Below, piece by piece: positions 6,318 through 13,808 of a stretch of 14,528 bases of DNA. A program made the position numbers and the translations under genes. Every line of letters starts with the position of its first letter. The stretch's first letter is position 1. The notes beneath the pieces are model-generated. The model worked only from the letters and a program-made list of their open reading frames with translations. It was not told the DNA's origin and made no database searches. This stretch comes from CAZJOD01 sp964547525. GTDB lineage: Bacteria > Bacillota > Clostridia > JAAYHZ01. The stretch covers positions 1-14,528 of the forward strand of contig CAZJOD010000103.1 in assembly GCA_964547525.1 (NCBI GenBank). Reading direction: 5' to 3'.

Positions 6318-7466
6318 TTAAGCGATGAAATCCACAGGACGTTTTTCAATTAAATTAAATTCGTATAAAATTGCATCTACTATACGTTTTGAAGCATTTC
6401 CGTCACCGTACGGATTAACCGCATGTGCCATTCTATCATATTTACATTTATCGCTTATCAATTCCGTTGCCATTTTTATTATACTTTCTCTTTGGGTTCC
6501 GGCAAGCTTTACAGTTCCGGCAAGTATAGCTTCTTGTCGTTCTGTTTCATTTCTTAAGACTAATACCGGTTTACCCAAAGCGGGACCTTCTTCCTGCAAA
6601 CCACCGGAATCAGTTATAACCATATATGAATTATTCATAAGATTATGCATATCCCATACATCTAAAGGATCAATTAAATGTATACGTTCATGTTGTAAAA
6701 TGGGGTATACTATTTCTCTGACAGCCGGATTTAAATGAACAGCATATATTAGTTCCACATCCAAGTGTTCTTTTACAATATCAAGCAATGCATGACATAT
6801 ATTTTCCAAAGGCTTTCCTATATTCTCTCTTCTATGAGCGGATACGGTAATTAATTTTTTATTACAGAAATCATATTTGCTAAGAAACTCATTTTTAAAA
6901 TTATATGTAGAATAAACAGATTTTTTTACAACATCAATTGATGTATTCCCGGTTATATATATATGCTCTTGATTTACACCTTCTCTTAATAGGTTGTTTT
7001 TATTTTCAATCGTTGGAGCAAAATGCATTTCAACCATCCTACCGGTTAAAACTCGATTCATTTCTTCAGGATAAGGTAAATATTTGTCAAATGACCTTAA
7101 ACCGGCCTCAACATGACCACATTTGACCTTGGAGTAAAATGACGCCAATGCACATGTAAAGCAGGTGGCCGTATCCCCGTGAACCAAAACCAAATCCGGC
7201 TTTTCATCAATTAAAACCTGTTTAAATCCTGTCAAAATATCTGCGGTTATACTTTCAAGGGTTTGACGTGGCTTCATGATGTTAAGATCATAATCGGGTG
7301 TGATATTAAATATTTCCATTACTTGATCTAACATTTCCCTATGCTGTCCGGTACTACACACCTTCATATCTATAGCGCTACACTTTTTAAGCTCTAAAAT
7401 TAACGGTGCCATTTTTATAGCGTCCGGCCTTGTTCCGAAAACCGGCATAACTTTTATTTTTTTCAT
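6318..7466 (-). CDS. wecB: UDP-N-acetylglucosamine 2-epimerase (non-hydrolysing)
   Basis: This cytoplasmic enzyme interconverts UDP-GlcNAc and UDP-ManNAc, providing ManNAc for wall teichoic acid linkage units or other surface polymers. The 382-residue length is typical. Signatures are GTRPDAIKMAPL (11-22), VHGDT with Asp98, GHVEAGLRS with Glu120, PEEMNR with Glu134, SAHRREN with His211, and SGGLQEEGPALGKPVLVLR (287-305), matching the catalytic and UDP-binding residues of the Escherichia coli enzyme. GGAGG ten bases before the ATG lies inside the end of the upstream transferase gene, and the gap is five bases. The pairing with a TagO-like transferase supports a shared role in a lipid-linked polysaccharide pathway. 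Bacillus literature uses the name mnaA. Confidence 0.95.
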   Translation of the reverse strand: MKKIKVMPVFGTRPDAIKMAPLILELKKCSAIDMKVCSTGQHREMLDQVMEIFNITPDYDLNIMKPRQTLESITADILTGFKQVLIDEKPDLVLVHGDTATCFTCALASFYSKVKCGHVEAGLRSFDKYLPYPEEMNRVLTGRMVEMHFAPTIENKNNLLREGVNQEHIYITGNTSIDVVKKSVYSTYNFKNEFLSKYDFCNKKLITVSAHRRENIGKPLENICHALLDIVKEHLDVELIYAVHLNPAVREIVYPILQHERIHLIDPLDVWDMHNLMNNSYMVITDSGGLQEEGPALGKPVLVLRNETERQEAILAGTVKLAGTQRESIIKMATELISDKCKYDRMAHAVNPYGDGNASKRIVDAILYEFNLIEKRPVDFIA

Positions 7467-7471
7467 GGTAA

Positions 7472-8695
7472 TTAATCCTCCGATTCTACATCGCTTTCAC
7501 GGGTGATCTTTTTATCTTCGATTTGTATATTATTCCCGGTGTTTATATCGTTAGATCCGGTTACTAATTCCGTACTATTTTGCACTCTTTTTTCATCGTC
7601 ACATTTGTTACTAGGAGTTTTTCTTGTTTGTGAGGAAAACACCTTCATATATCTAATACCAATAAATATAAATATTGAAATAATAAGTATTAAATATGTG
7701 GAATGTTTAAGTTCGTTACCTGCCAGTGCTACGGCACATATACCAAAAGCCGCGCTGGCGACATATAAGGTTAATACCGACCACTTCTGACTCAAACCCA
7801 TATCTATCAGACGATGATGCAAATGTCCCCTGTCACCTTGCGATATGGGTGTTCTGTTTTTTATTCTTCTAAAAAATGCAAAAGTCGCATCAAATAACGG
7901 GATACCTAATATCAATACCGGTAGTACGATAGAAATTGCGGCATATGACTTTAAAGTCCCCTGTATGGTTATAACACCTAACGTATAGCCCAAAAAAGCG
8001 GCACCGGTCTCCCCCATAAATATCCTGGCGGGATTAAAGTTAAAAGGTAAAAAACCAAGACAAGCTCCTGCTATTGTTATAGTAACTATCGTTGTGTATA
8101 GTGCAATATTTGCCGGTATGTCCGTTCTTATCAAAGTTACCGCAAACAAACTTAAAGAACATATGGCTGATGTTCCCGCCGATAATCCGTCCAAACCGTC
8201 AATAAGGTTAATGGCATTAATAATAGCCACAATCCAGAATATTGTTATCAGATACGAAGATATAGGATCCAAAGCAATCATGTTTTCATGATTAGGATCA
8301 TTGAAGAATATTGATACGTTTTCTATTCGTGTATCCGATACAAATACAACACATGCCGCCGATGCAAGTTGAAATATTAGCTTATACAACGGTTTTAGTG
8401 TATACATGTCGTCGGCGACGCCCATAAACATAATTATTACGGCACCAAGTAACATTCCTATCAACTTGATAGAATCAAAAGGGAACTGTGCCATCGCCAC
8501 CCAACAGTATATCATTGAACCCCAAAAACCCATGAAAATTGCTATACCACCCATAAGTGGCACAGGTTTATTATGCATTCTGCGCTCATCCTTAGGTACA
8601 TCAATGGCCTTTAATCTAAAAGCCACTTTTGCCGCTATAGGAGTAGAAAAGAAAGCTATAACAAATGCTATAACAAACGCCAATAAATATTCCAT
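7472..8695 (-). CDS. tagO: Undecaprenyl-phosphate GlcNAc-1-phosphate transferase (TagO/WecA type)
   Basis: This integral membrane enzyme transfers a sugar 1-phosphate, probably GlcNAc-1-P, from its UDP form to undecaprenyl phosphate, starting teichoic acid or another glycopolymer. The sequence is mostly hydrophobic helices (about ten). Cytoplasmic-loop motifs are HNKPVPLMGG (41-50), GVADD (92-96) with the Asp pair, INLIDGLDGLSAG (162-174), FMGETGA (226-232) and GHLHHRLIDMG (290-300); HLHHR is typical of the WecA/TagO branch, not of MraY. The last 55 or so residues form an unusual hydrophilic, acidic tail (ending ESDVESED) beyond the final membrane segment. The ATG follows the comEB TAA by one base, implying coupling; the ribosome binding site is weak (GGTG). 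The exact sugar is inferred from family and the neighbouring epimerase. Confidence 0.92.
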   Translation of the reverse strand: MEYLLAFVIAFVIAFFSTPIAAKVAFRLKAIDVPKDERRMHNKPVPLMGGIAIFMGFWGSMIYCWVAMAQFPFDSIKLIGMLLGAVIIMFMGVADDMYTLKPLYKLIFQLASAACVVFVSDTRIENVSIFFNDPNHENMIALDPISSYLITIFWIVAIINAINLIDGLDGLSAGTSAICSLSLFAVTLIRTDIPANIALYTTIVTITIAGACLGFLPFNFNPARIFMGETGAAFLGYTLGVITIQGTLKSYAAISIVLPVLILGIPLFDATFAFFRRIKNRTPISQGDRGHLHHRLIDMGLSQKWSVLTLYVASAAFGICAVALAGNELKHSTYLILIISIFIFIGIRYMKVFSSQTRKTPSNKCDDEKRVQNSTELVTGSNDINTGNNIQIEDKKITRESDVESED

Positions 8696-8696
8696 T

Positions 8697-9164
8697 TTAT
8701 TTCACCGGTCTTTCACAGTCCTTTTTAGTATATTTTTCAACCGATATATTTGCTTCTTTTAGTAGTTCCATCGCCATAGGATCCGGATAATCTCCATCAT
8801 AAACAATCCTTTTAATACCGGCATTAATAATCATTTTAGCACATAAAGAGCATGGTTGAGTTGAAACGTATAAAGTTCCACCGTTTAAACTTGTCCCTGA
8901 GTATGCAGCTTGCACTATTGCGTTTTGTTCCGCATGTATTGCCCGGCATAATTCATGGTTTTTACCTGACGGAACATTAAGCCTTTCCCTCATACATCCT
9001 ATTTCAGCACAATGTTGGCATCCCACCGGTGCTCCGTTATAACCGGTGGTTAAAATTCTTTTATCCTTTACTATTAAAGCTCCGACCTGTCTTCTAAGAC
9101 ATGTAGACCTTGTCTTTATAATTTCTACAATTTGCATGAAATATTCATCCCATGAAGGTCTCAT
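8697..9164 (-). CDS. comEB: dCMP deaminase (ComEB type)
   Basis: This zinc cytidine/deoxycytidylate deaminase converts dCMP to dUMP, feeding thymidylate synthesis. Zinc ligands and the catalytic glutamate are seen in HAEQNA (His77, Glu79) and TQPCSLCAK (Cys105, Cys108). The upstream TTGYNGAPVGCQHCAEIGC (39-57) with ELCRA is the additional cysteine-rich segment typical of dCMP deaminases as opposed to tRNA or cytidine deaminases. The 155-residue length is normal. GGGGGAAA lies before ATG at 9164, and the gap to upp is 18 bases. The name comEB comes from its place in the Bacillus late competence operon; no competence genes are here, and its neighbour upp suggests pyrimidine salvage. Confidence 0.93.
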   Translation of the reverse strand: MRPSWDEYFMQIVEIIKTRSTCLRRQVGALIVKDKRILTTGYNGAPVGCQHCAEIGCMRERLNVPSGKNHELCRAIHAEQNAIVQAAYSGTSLNGGTLYVSTQPCSLCAKMIINAGIKRIVYDGDYPDPMAMELLKEANISVEKYTKKDCERPVK

Positions 9165-9182
9165 ATATATTTCCCCCGTAAA

Positions 9183-9812
9183 TTATTTCGTCCCGAACAA
9201 CCTGTCCCCTGCGTCTCCTAATCCGGGAACAATATACGCATGTTCATTCAATGTTTCATCAATTGCGGCACAATATATGTCAACATCAGGGTGATCCTTA
9301 TTAATCCTGTCAATACCTTGCTTTGCGGCAATTAAACATACCAATTTTATATTTGAAATCCCTTTGTCTTTTAAAAACCCGATTGCCGCTGATGCCGAAC
9401 CGCCCGTAGCTAACATTGGATCTAAAACTACCATATCTCTTTCTGTTGCATCCACCGGGAGCTTGCAATAATATTCCACCGGCTGAAGTGTCTGGGGATC
9501 CCGGTATAGTCCTATGTGACCTACTTTGGCCATTGGAAGCAGCTGCAGCATTCCGTCCACCATGCCCAAACCCGCTCTTAGAATAGGTACAAACCCCAAT
9601 TTTTTTCCGGAAATTATTTTTGATTTTGAAACTCCTACAGGTGTTTCTATTTCCACTTCTTTTAAAGGCATATCTCTGGTAACCTCATAAGCCATTAACA
9701 TGGAAATCTCATTTACCAGTTCCCTAAATTCCTTTGTATCCGTATTCTTATCTCTTAATAAAGATATCTTATGTTGAATCAAAGGATGGTCAAATTCAAA
9801 TACTTTTTGCAT
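9183..9812 (-). CDS. upp: Uracil phosphoribosyltransferase
   Basis: This enzyme salvages uracil with PRPP to give UMP. The 209-residue length is exactly typical. The PRPP-binding loop is DPMLATGGSASAAI (131-144), GFVPILRAGLGMVDGM (73-88) is the family core, and the C-terminal YIVPGLGDAGDRLFGTK closes the uracil site. A perfect AGGAGG precedes ATG at 9812. It lies 33 bases after rpiB; ribose-5-phosphate made by RpiB is the precursor of the PRPP used here. Neighbouring rpiB and upp is a conserved Firmicute arrangement, although glyA, usually found between them in Bacillus, is absent. Confidence 0.97.
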   Translation of the reverse strand: MQKVFEFDHPLIQHKISLLRDKNTDTKEFRELVNEISMLMAYEVTRDMPLKEVEIETPVGVSKSKIISGKKLGFVPILRAGLGMVDGMLQLLPMAKVGHIGLYRDPQTLQPVEYYCKLPVDATERDMVVLDPMLATGGSASAAIGFLKDKGISNIKLVCLIAAKQGIDRINKDHPDVDIYCAAIDETLNEHAYIVPGLGDAGDRLFGTK

Positions 9813-9845
9813 ATTGAAAGCCTCCTGTTTCTATTTATTTATAAT

Positions 9846-10295
9846 TTATTTTGTGTCCAGTTTATTTATCTTCTCAACTCTTCTTGCATGTCTGGAGCTT
9901 TCACTGTTGTCAAACTCGTTATCAAGAAAAGCGGCAATGATATCTACTGCAGAATCGGATTGAGTTATCCTGCCACCTAAAGTAATGACATTTGCGTTAT
10001 TGTGTTGACGACTTAACTTGGCCATTTCCACGGTAGTACATAAGGCTGCCCGTATTCCGTGATATTTATTGGCTGCAATTGAAACACCTATTCCCGTTCC
10101 ACATAATAAAATGCCTTTATCGGCATTTCCGGTTATTATTGCTTCACACACATTTTTTACTATATCCGGATAATCAACCGGCAATTCGTCTGAAAATACA
10201 CCGAAATCAATGTACTCAAAACCTTTTTGTATTAAATAATCAATGATGGGTTTCTTTAAAATAAACCCTCCATGATCCGCTCCTATAGCTATCAA
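9846..10295 (-). CDS. rpiB: Ribose-5-phosphate isomerase B
   Basis: This enzyme interconverts ribose-5-phosphate and ribulose-5-phosphate in the pentose phosphate pathway. RpiB/LacAB-family features are IGADHGGF (4-11), GILLCGTGIGVSIAANK (61-77) with active Cys65, and RQHNNANVITLGGR with His98. The 149-residue length is typical. The start codon is TTG at 10295-10293: it is preceded by AAGGAG at nine bases, the protein begins directly with the conserved beta-strand, and no upstream ATG fits. It is the first gene after a strong extended -10 promoter. LacA/LacB (galactose-6-phosphate isomerase) is the main alternative in the family, but the upp neighbourhood and the absence of lac genes favour RpiB. 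Confidence 0.93.
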   Translation of the reverse strand: MIAIGADHGGFILKKPIIDYLIQKGFEYIDFGVFSDELPVDYPDIVKNVCEAIITGNADKGILLCGTGIGVSIAANKYHGIRAALCTTVEMAKLSRQHNNANVITLGGRITQSDSAVDIIAAFLDNEFDNSESSRHARRVEKINKLDTK

Positions 10296-10328
10296 TTTTT
10301 TTAACTCCTTAACATAATCTTTCTAACT

Positions 10329-10357
10329 ATTATAACACACCGTAAAAATGGTGCAAA
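10329..10357 (-). promoter_or_regulatory. Promoter of the rpiB operon, with spacer dyad
   Basis: The -10 box is a perfect TATAAT (10334-10329) preceded by TGT, giving an extended -10. TTTGCA (10357-10352), 17 bases upstream, matches the -35 consensus at four of six positions. The expected start is near 10322, leaving about 27 bases of leader before the TTG start. A dyad CACC-N8-GGTG (10338-10353) lies between the two boxes and overlaps the -35 edge, a position suited to a repressor site, though no regulator can be named. Confidence 0.75.
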
Positions 10358-10395
10358 CTGTTTTTAAATGCATTACTTATTTTATCCTATTATTT

Positions 10396-10436
10396 GATTT
10401 CACTACAAAAAAATAAAGTTTTTGCAGCAGAATCAT
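10396..10436 (-). repeat. Compact copy (B) of the 41-nt hairpin repeat
   Basis: On the minus strand this element starts with the last base of the sua5 TAA stop. ATGATTCTGCTGCAAAAA (10436-10419) folds back on TTTTTGTAGTGAAATC (10411-10396) around a seven-base CTTTATT loop. Pairs include GATT/AATC, U-G and G-U wobbles, and an A5/T5 block, with a single C-A mismatch, the same mismatch as in the copy at 22-118. The T-run lies inside the stem, not after it, so it is not a standard terminator, though it may act as a 3' processing or stability element for the sua5 mRNA. The next signal downstream is the rpiB promoter. Confidence 0.6.
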
Positions 10437-11473
10437 TATTTAATATTAATGATAGTATCTCCTGCGGCTTTTTTTATCCTATTCATTATTGATGTAAATA
10501 AACCTTCACCCTCTAAGTAGGGGGTATATATGGTATTAATATCTGTTTTATCAATTTCCCTTAAAACCGAAAATAAATTAGAAGCGATTTTTGCCGGGTC
10601 ATTAATCGAACCTAGATTATAGACTCTAAATCCTGCAGGCACCTTATATTCTTCCGGAAACAAAATGCATGCCTTTTCTTGCGGATCTTTTTCATAAACT
10701 TCGGTGATATATTCCATCACAACTTTATATTCTCCCCGCACCAAACGAATAGTAGCCTTTGGTGCGTAATGGCGGTATTTCATTCCAGGCGATCTTGGGA
10801 CCCCTTCTACTGCATCCGTTTCCCAGGATGTTATTACTTCAGAATAACAGGCTAATAAATCCTCTTTTGTTATAAAACCGGGTCTTAAAATAACCGTCGG
10901 CTTTCGCGTTATGTCCAACACGGTAGACTCAAGTCCGTATACAGAATTGCCGGCGCAAATAATTGCATTAACCCTACCTATAAGATCATCAATAACATGT
11001 GAAGGTTCCGTAGTACTTGGACGACCGGAAATGTTAGCACTAGGTGCAGCTATCGGTACGCCGGATTCTTCAATCAAAGCTTTAGCGACAGGGTGAGAAG
11101 GACAACGTAAAGCAACCGTCTGAAGGCCCGCCGTAACGGTTGCAGGTATATTACACTTCTTTTTCATAACCAATGTTAAAGGTCCCGGCCAAAAATATTT
11201 TATAAAATTTTCTTCTATCCCGTCATCAGTGTATGCATACATGTTAACATGGGAGGGATCTGACAAATGAACTATTAACGGATTGTCAGAAGGCCTGCCC
11301 TTTGCCAGGTAAATTTTTTTTACCGCACTTTCATCCAATGCATTAGCACCCACTCCATATACAGTTTCAGTTGGAAATGCTACAAGCCCTCCGTTTTTAA
11401 TAATTTTAGCCGCTGAACAAATATCATCCGACTGCTTTTTTACATCGTGTATGTGAAATATTTCAGTATTCAT
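10436..11473 (-). CDS. tsaC2: L-threonylcarbamoyladenylate synthase (Sua5/YwlC)
   Basis: This enzyme makes threonylcarbamoyl-AMP from threonine, bicarbonate and ATP, the first step of the t6A37 modification of ANN-decoding tRNAs. The YrdC domain (about 15-205) shows GGLVAFPTETVYGVGANA (28-45), KGRPSDNPLIVHL (58-70), and SANISGRPSTT (145-155). The linker PRSPGMKYRHYAPKA (226-240) and the C-terminal Sua5 domain to residue 345 distinguish this from the short TsaC form. ATG at 11473 is five bases after the prfA stop; the ribosome binding site lies within the prfA end. The prfA-sua5 association is common in Firmicutes, but prmC, normally between them, is missing. Confidence 0.94.
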   Translation of the reverse strand: MNTEIFHIHDVKKQSDDICSAAKIIKNGGLVAFPTETVYGVGANALDESAVKKIYLAKGRPSDNPLIVHLSDPSHVNMYAYTDDGIEENFIKYFWPGPLTLVMKKKCNIPATVTAGLQTVALRCPSHPVAKALIEESGVPIAAPSANISGRPSTTEPSHVIDDLIGRVNAIICAGNSVYGLESTVLDITRKPTVILRPGFITKEDLLACYSEVITSWETDAVEGVPRSPGMKYRHYAPKATIRLVRGEYKVVMEYITEVYEKDPQEKACILFPEEYKVPAGFRVYNLGSINDPAKIASNLFSVLREIDKTDINTIYTPYLEGEGLFTSIMNRIKKAAGDTIINIK

Positions 11474-11478
11474 ATGTC

Positions 11479-12549
11479 CTATATCCCTTGTTCTGCAAGC
11501 CTTTGAGTTTGCTCATGAGAAATTAACGGATCTATCAACTGATCTATATTTCCTTCCAATATATCATCCAGCTTGTATACTGTTAATCCGATACGGTGAT
11601 CGGTGACTCTTCCCTGAGGATAATTATATGTTCTTATTCTTTCACTTCGGTCACCGGTACCCACTTGGCTTTTCCTGGTTTCCGCCACTTCCCTGGCTTG
11701 TTCCGATACCGCAATATCATTAAGCTTTGATCTTAATATCCGCATGGCTTTTTCTTTATTTTTATGCTGTGATCTTTGATCCTGGCATGTAACAACTAAT
11801 CCTGAAGGCAGGTGTGTGATCCTTATGGCAGAGTCGGTCTTATTTATATGTTGTCCTCCCGCTCCGGACGCCCTGTAAGTGTCGATCTGTAAATCGGACA
11901 TATTAACATCCACTTCCACATCTTCAACTTCCGGCAAGACCGCTACTGTTACAGTTGAAGTATGAATTCTACCGCCGGATTCGGTAACCGGTATTCTCTG
12001 CACTCTATGAACACCAATTTCGTATTTTAATTTTGAATAAGCTCCTTTGCCTTCAATTATATAAATAACTTCCTTGAAACCACCTAATTCATTCATATTC
12101 GAATCAACCAACTCTATTTGCCATCCGTTATTTTCAGCATACCTTGAATACATTCGAAAAAGGTCGGCCGCAAACAAAGCGGCTTCATTACCTCCCGCTC
12201 CTCCACGGATTTCCATAATAACACTTTTCTCATCATTAGGATCTTTAGGTAACAAAAGTAACCTTAATTCCTGCTCAAGCTTTTTCTTCAATTCTTTGTT
12301 TTCATCAAGTTCCGCTTGTGCCAAATCTCTTAGGTCTTCGTCAGGGCGGTCGTTTAATACATCCAAAGCATCCTTAATGTTTTTTACAGTACTTCTATAT
12401 TCATTATATTTATCAACGATCGGTTCCAGCTCCGACCGTTCTTTCATTAACCGCATATACTTATCTTGGTTGGATATTACGGTGCGATCACTTAAAAGCT
12501 GATCGATCTCCTCAAACCTGTTTAATACGGCATCAAATTTGTCAAACAT
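11479..12549 (-). CDS. prfA: Peptide chain release factor 1
   Basis: RF1 reads UAA and UAG stop codons and triggers peptide release in the ribosome. The GGQ catalytic motif is at 231-233 in RASGAGGQHINKTDSA, and the RF1-specific codon-recognition tripeptide is PVT (187-189) within RIPVTESGGRIHTS, where RF2 would have SPF. The N-terminal helical domain, GGAGGNEA (116-123) and the C-terminal DHRIGLTVYKLDDILEG are all present; 356 residues is typical. GAGGT precedes ATG at 12549, 36 bases after the purH-like gene. The gene's own stop codon is TAG, a codon only RF1 decodes. Confidence 0.97.
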   Translation of the reverse strand: MFDKFDAVLNRFEEIDQLLSDRTVISNQDKYMRLMKERSELEPIVDKYNEYRSTVKNIKDALDVLNDRPDEDLRDLAQAELDENKELKKKLEQELRLLLLPKDPNDEKSVIMEIRGGAGGNEAALFAADLFRMYSRYAENNGWQIELVDSNMNELGGFKEVIYIIEGKGAYSKLKYEIGVHRVQRIPVTESGGRIHTSTVTVAVLPEVEDVEVDVNMSDLQIDTYRASGAGGQHINKTDSAIRITHLPSGLVVTCQDQRSQHKNKEKAMRILRSKLNDIAVSEQAREVAETRKSQVGTGDRSERIRTYNYPQGRVTDHRIGLTVYKLDDILEGNIDQLIDPLISHEQTQRLAEQGI

Positions 12550-12585
12550 TTATTACCTCATACGGTTTATGTGAAAATTTCCCTA

Positions 12586-13752
12586 TCAGTGATGAAATAA
12601 CCTAACGGATGTGCAAACCATAACCATTCCATACTCGTTGCAAGCATCTATTACTATATCATCTCTTATCGAACCTCCGGGTTGAACAATATATTTTACA
12701 CCTGATTGAAAGGCTCTGTCAATATTGTCTCGAAACGGGAAAAACGCATCAGATCCTAAAGTGACATCGGTAAATCCGCATAGCCACTCTTGCTTTTGTT
12801 TAAAAGTAAGCTTTTCGGGTAACACATCAAACATACTCTTCCAGTAATCATTTTCCCGCTCTGTGACATTATCTCTTAAGAAAGTATCTATTGCATTATC
12901 TTTATCGGCTTTTCCCAATCCCTTTTTAAATTTAAGATCGAAGACCGCAGGATGGCGGCGCAAAAACCAAAAATCCGCTTTGTCACCCGCTAATCTTGTA
13001 CAATGAATTCTTGCTTGTTGACCTGCACCGTTACCTATAACTTGTCCGTCATAAACATAACATACCGAATTGGATTGTGTATATTTTAAAGTAATCAAAG
13101 CAAGAATCATATCCCTTTTTGCATTCTCAGATATATATTTATTCTCTGTTACAATATTATTCAGATCATTCAAGCTTGACACATAATCGTTTCGCTTTTG
13201 TTCAAATGTAATACCGAAAATTTGCTTTTTTTCCTGCTCTACCGGTTCATATTCAGGATCAATGCTTATTATATTGTATGATCCGTTCCTTTTCGTTCTT
13301 AATATTTCTAGAGCCTCTTTTGAATATGAAGGTGCGATTATTCCGTCAGAAACCTCATTCTTTATTAATAAAGCGGTAGACTCGTCAACTTCATCACTCA
13401 ACGCCGCAAAATCCCCGAAGGATGCTATTCTATCCGCACCCCTTGCCCGTGCGTATGCACATGCCAAAGCGGACAAATCCATATTTTGCGGTATATGAAA
13501 GGCTTTTCTTAAACTTTCATCCAACGGTAATCCCAGAGCCGCCCCTGCCGGACTTACATGCTTGAATGATGCGGCTGCCGGTAATCCTGTGGACAATCTT
13601 AACTCTCTTACCAACTGCCAAGCATTCAAAGCATCCATAAAATTAATATATCCGGGATTTCCGTTTAATATTTTCAAAGGCATATCTTTATGCTCACAAT
13701 ATAATAAAGCCGGTTTTTGGTGCGGATTGCACCCATATTTTAATTCAATCAT
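12586..13752 (-). CDS. Stand-alone AICAR transformylase (PurH C-domain type)
   Basis: The protein should transfer a formyl group from 10-formyl-THF to AICAR, the ninth step of purine synthesis. It corresponds only to the transformylase half of bifunctional PurH/ATIC; the N-terminal IMP cyclohydrolase (MGS-like) domain is absent, and the gene begins cleanly with AGGAGG and ATG, so this is not a truncation. Catalytic Lys64-His65 lie in SFKHVSPAGAA (62-72); other conserved parts are AYARARGADR (99-108), TQSNSVCY (225-232) with Asn228, GAGQQARIHCTRLAGDKA (242-259) and SDAFFPFRDNID (334-345). These stretches recall eukaryotic ATIC more than classical bacterial PurH (which has KHANPCG). An IMP cyclohydrolase must come from another gene. 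Followed by prfA after 36 bases. Confidence 0.92.
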   Translation of the reverse strand: MIELKYGCNPHQKPALLYCEHKDMPLKILNGNPGYINFMDALNAWQLVRELRLSTGLPAAASFKHVSPAGAALGLPLDESLRKAFHIPQNMDLSALACAYARARGADRIASFGDFAALSDEVDESTALLIKNEVSDGIIAPSYSKEALEILRTKRNGSYNIISIDPEYEPVEQEKKQIFGITFEQKRNDYVSSLNDLNNIVTENKYISENAKRDMILALITLKYTQSNSVCYVYDGQVIGNGAGQQARIHCTRLAGDKADFWFLRRHPAVFDLKFKKGLGKADKDNAIDTFLRDNVTERENDYWKSMFDVLPEKLTFKQKQEWLCGFTDVTLGSDAFFPFRDNIDRAFQSGVKYIVQPGGSIRDDIVIDACNEYGMVMVCTSVRLFHH

Positions 13753-13779
13753 TTATTTCCTCCTGTTTATATTTTATCT

Positions 13780-13808
13780 ATTATATAAAGTTAAAGACGG
13801 TGTTTTAA
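13780..13808 (-). promoter_or_regulatory. Putative promoter of the purH-like/prfA/sua5 block
   Basis: TATAAT (13785-13780) is separated by 17 bases from TTAAAA (13808-13803), which matches the -35 consensus at four of six. It overlaps the 3' end of glpP, and the expected start near 13773 leaves about 20 bases before the purH-like ATG, including the AGGAGG. The region is AT-rich, so a chance match is possible. Confidence 0.45.

Noticed and set aside
10404..10435. Standard intrinsic terminator for sua5
   Set aside because: The hairpin there has its T-run within the 3' stem arm, and GTAGTGAAATC follows instead of T residues; it is better described as the hairpin repeat.
12074..12502. 142-codon plus-strand open frame inside prfA
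   Set aside because: Its serine-rich translation is the reverse reading of Glu/Leu/Lys-rich prfA coiled-coil codons; no start signal.
12586..13752. purH truncated by a frameshift that removed its N-terminal domain
   Set aside because: A perfect AGGAGG and ATG precede the domain and upstream sequence belongs to glpP with a different function; no cyclohydrolase remnant is visible in any frame.
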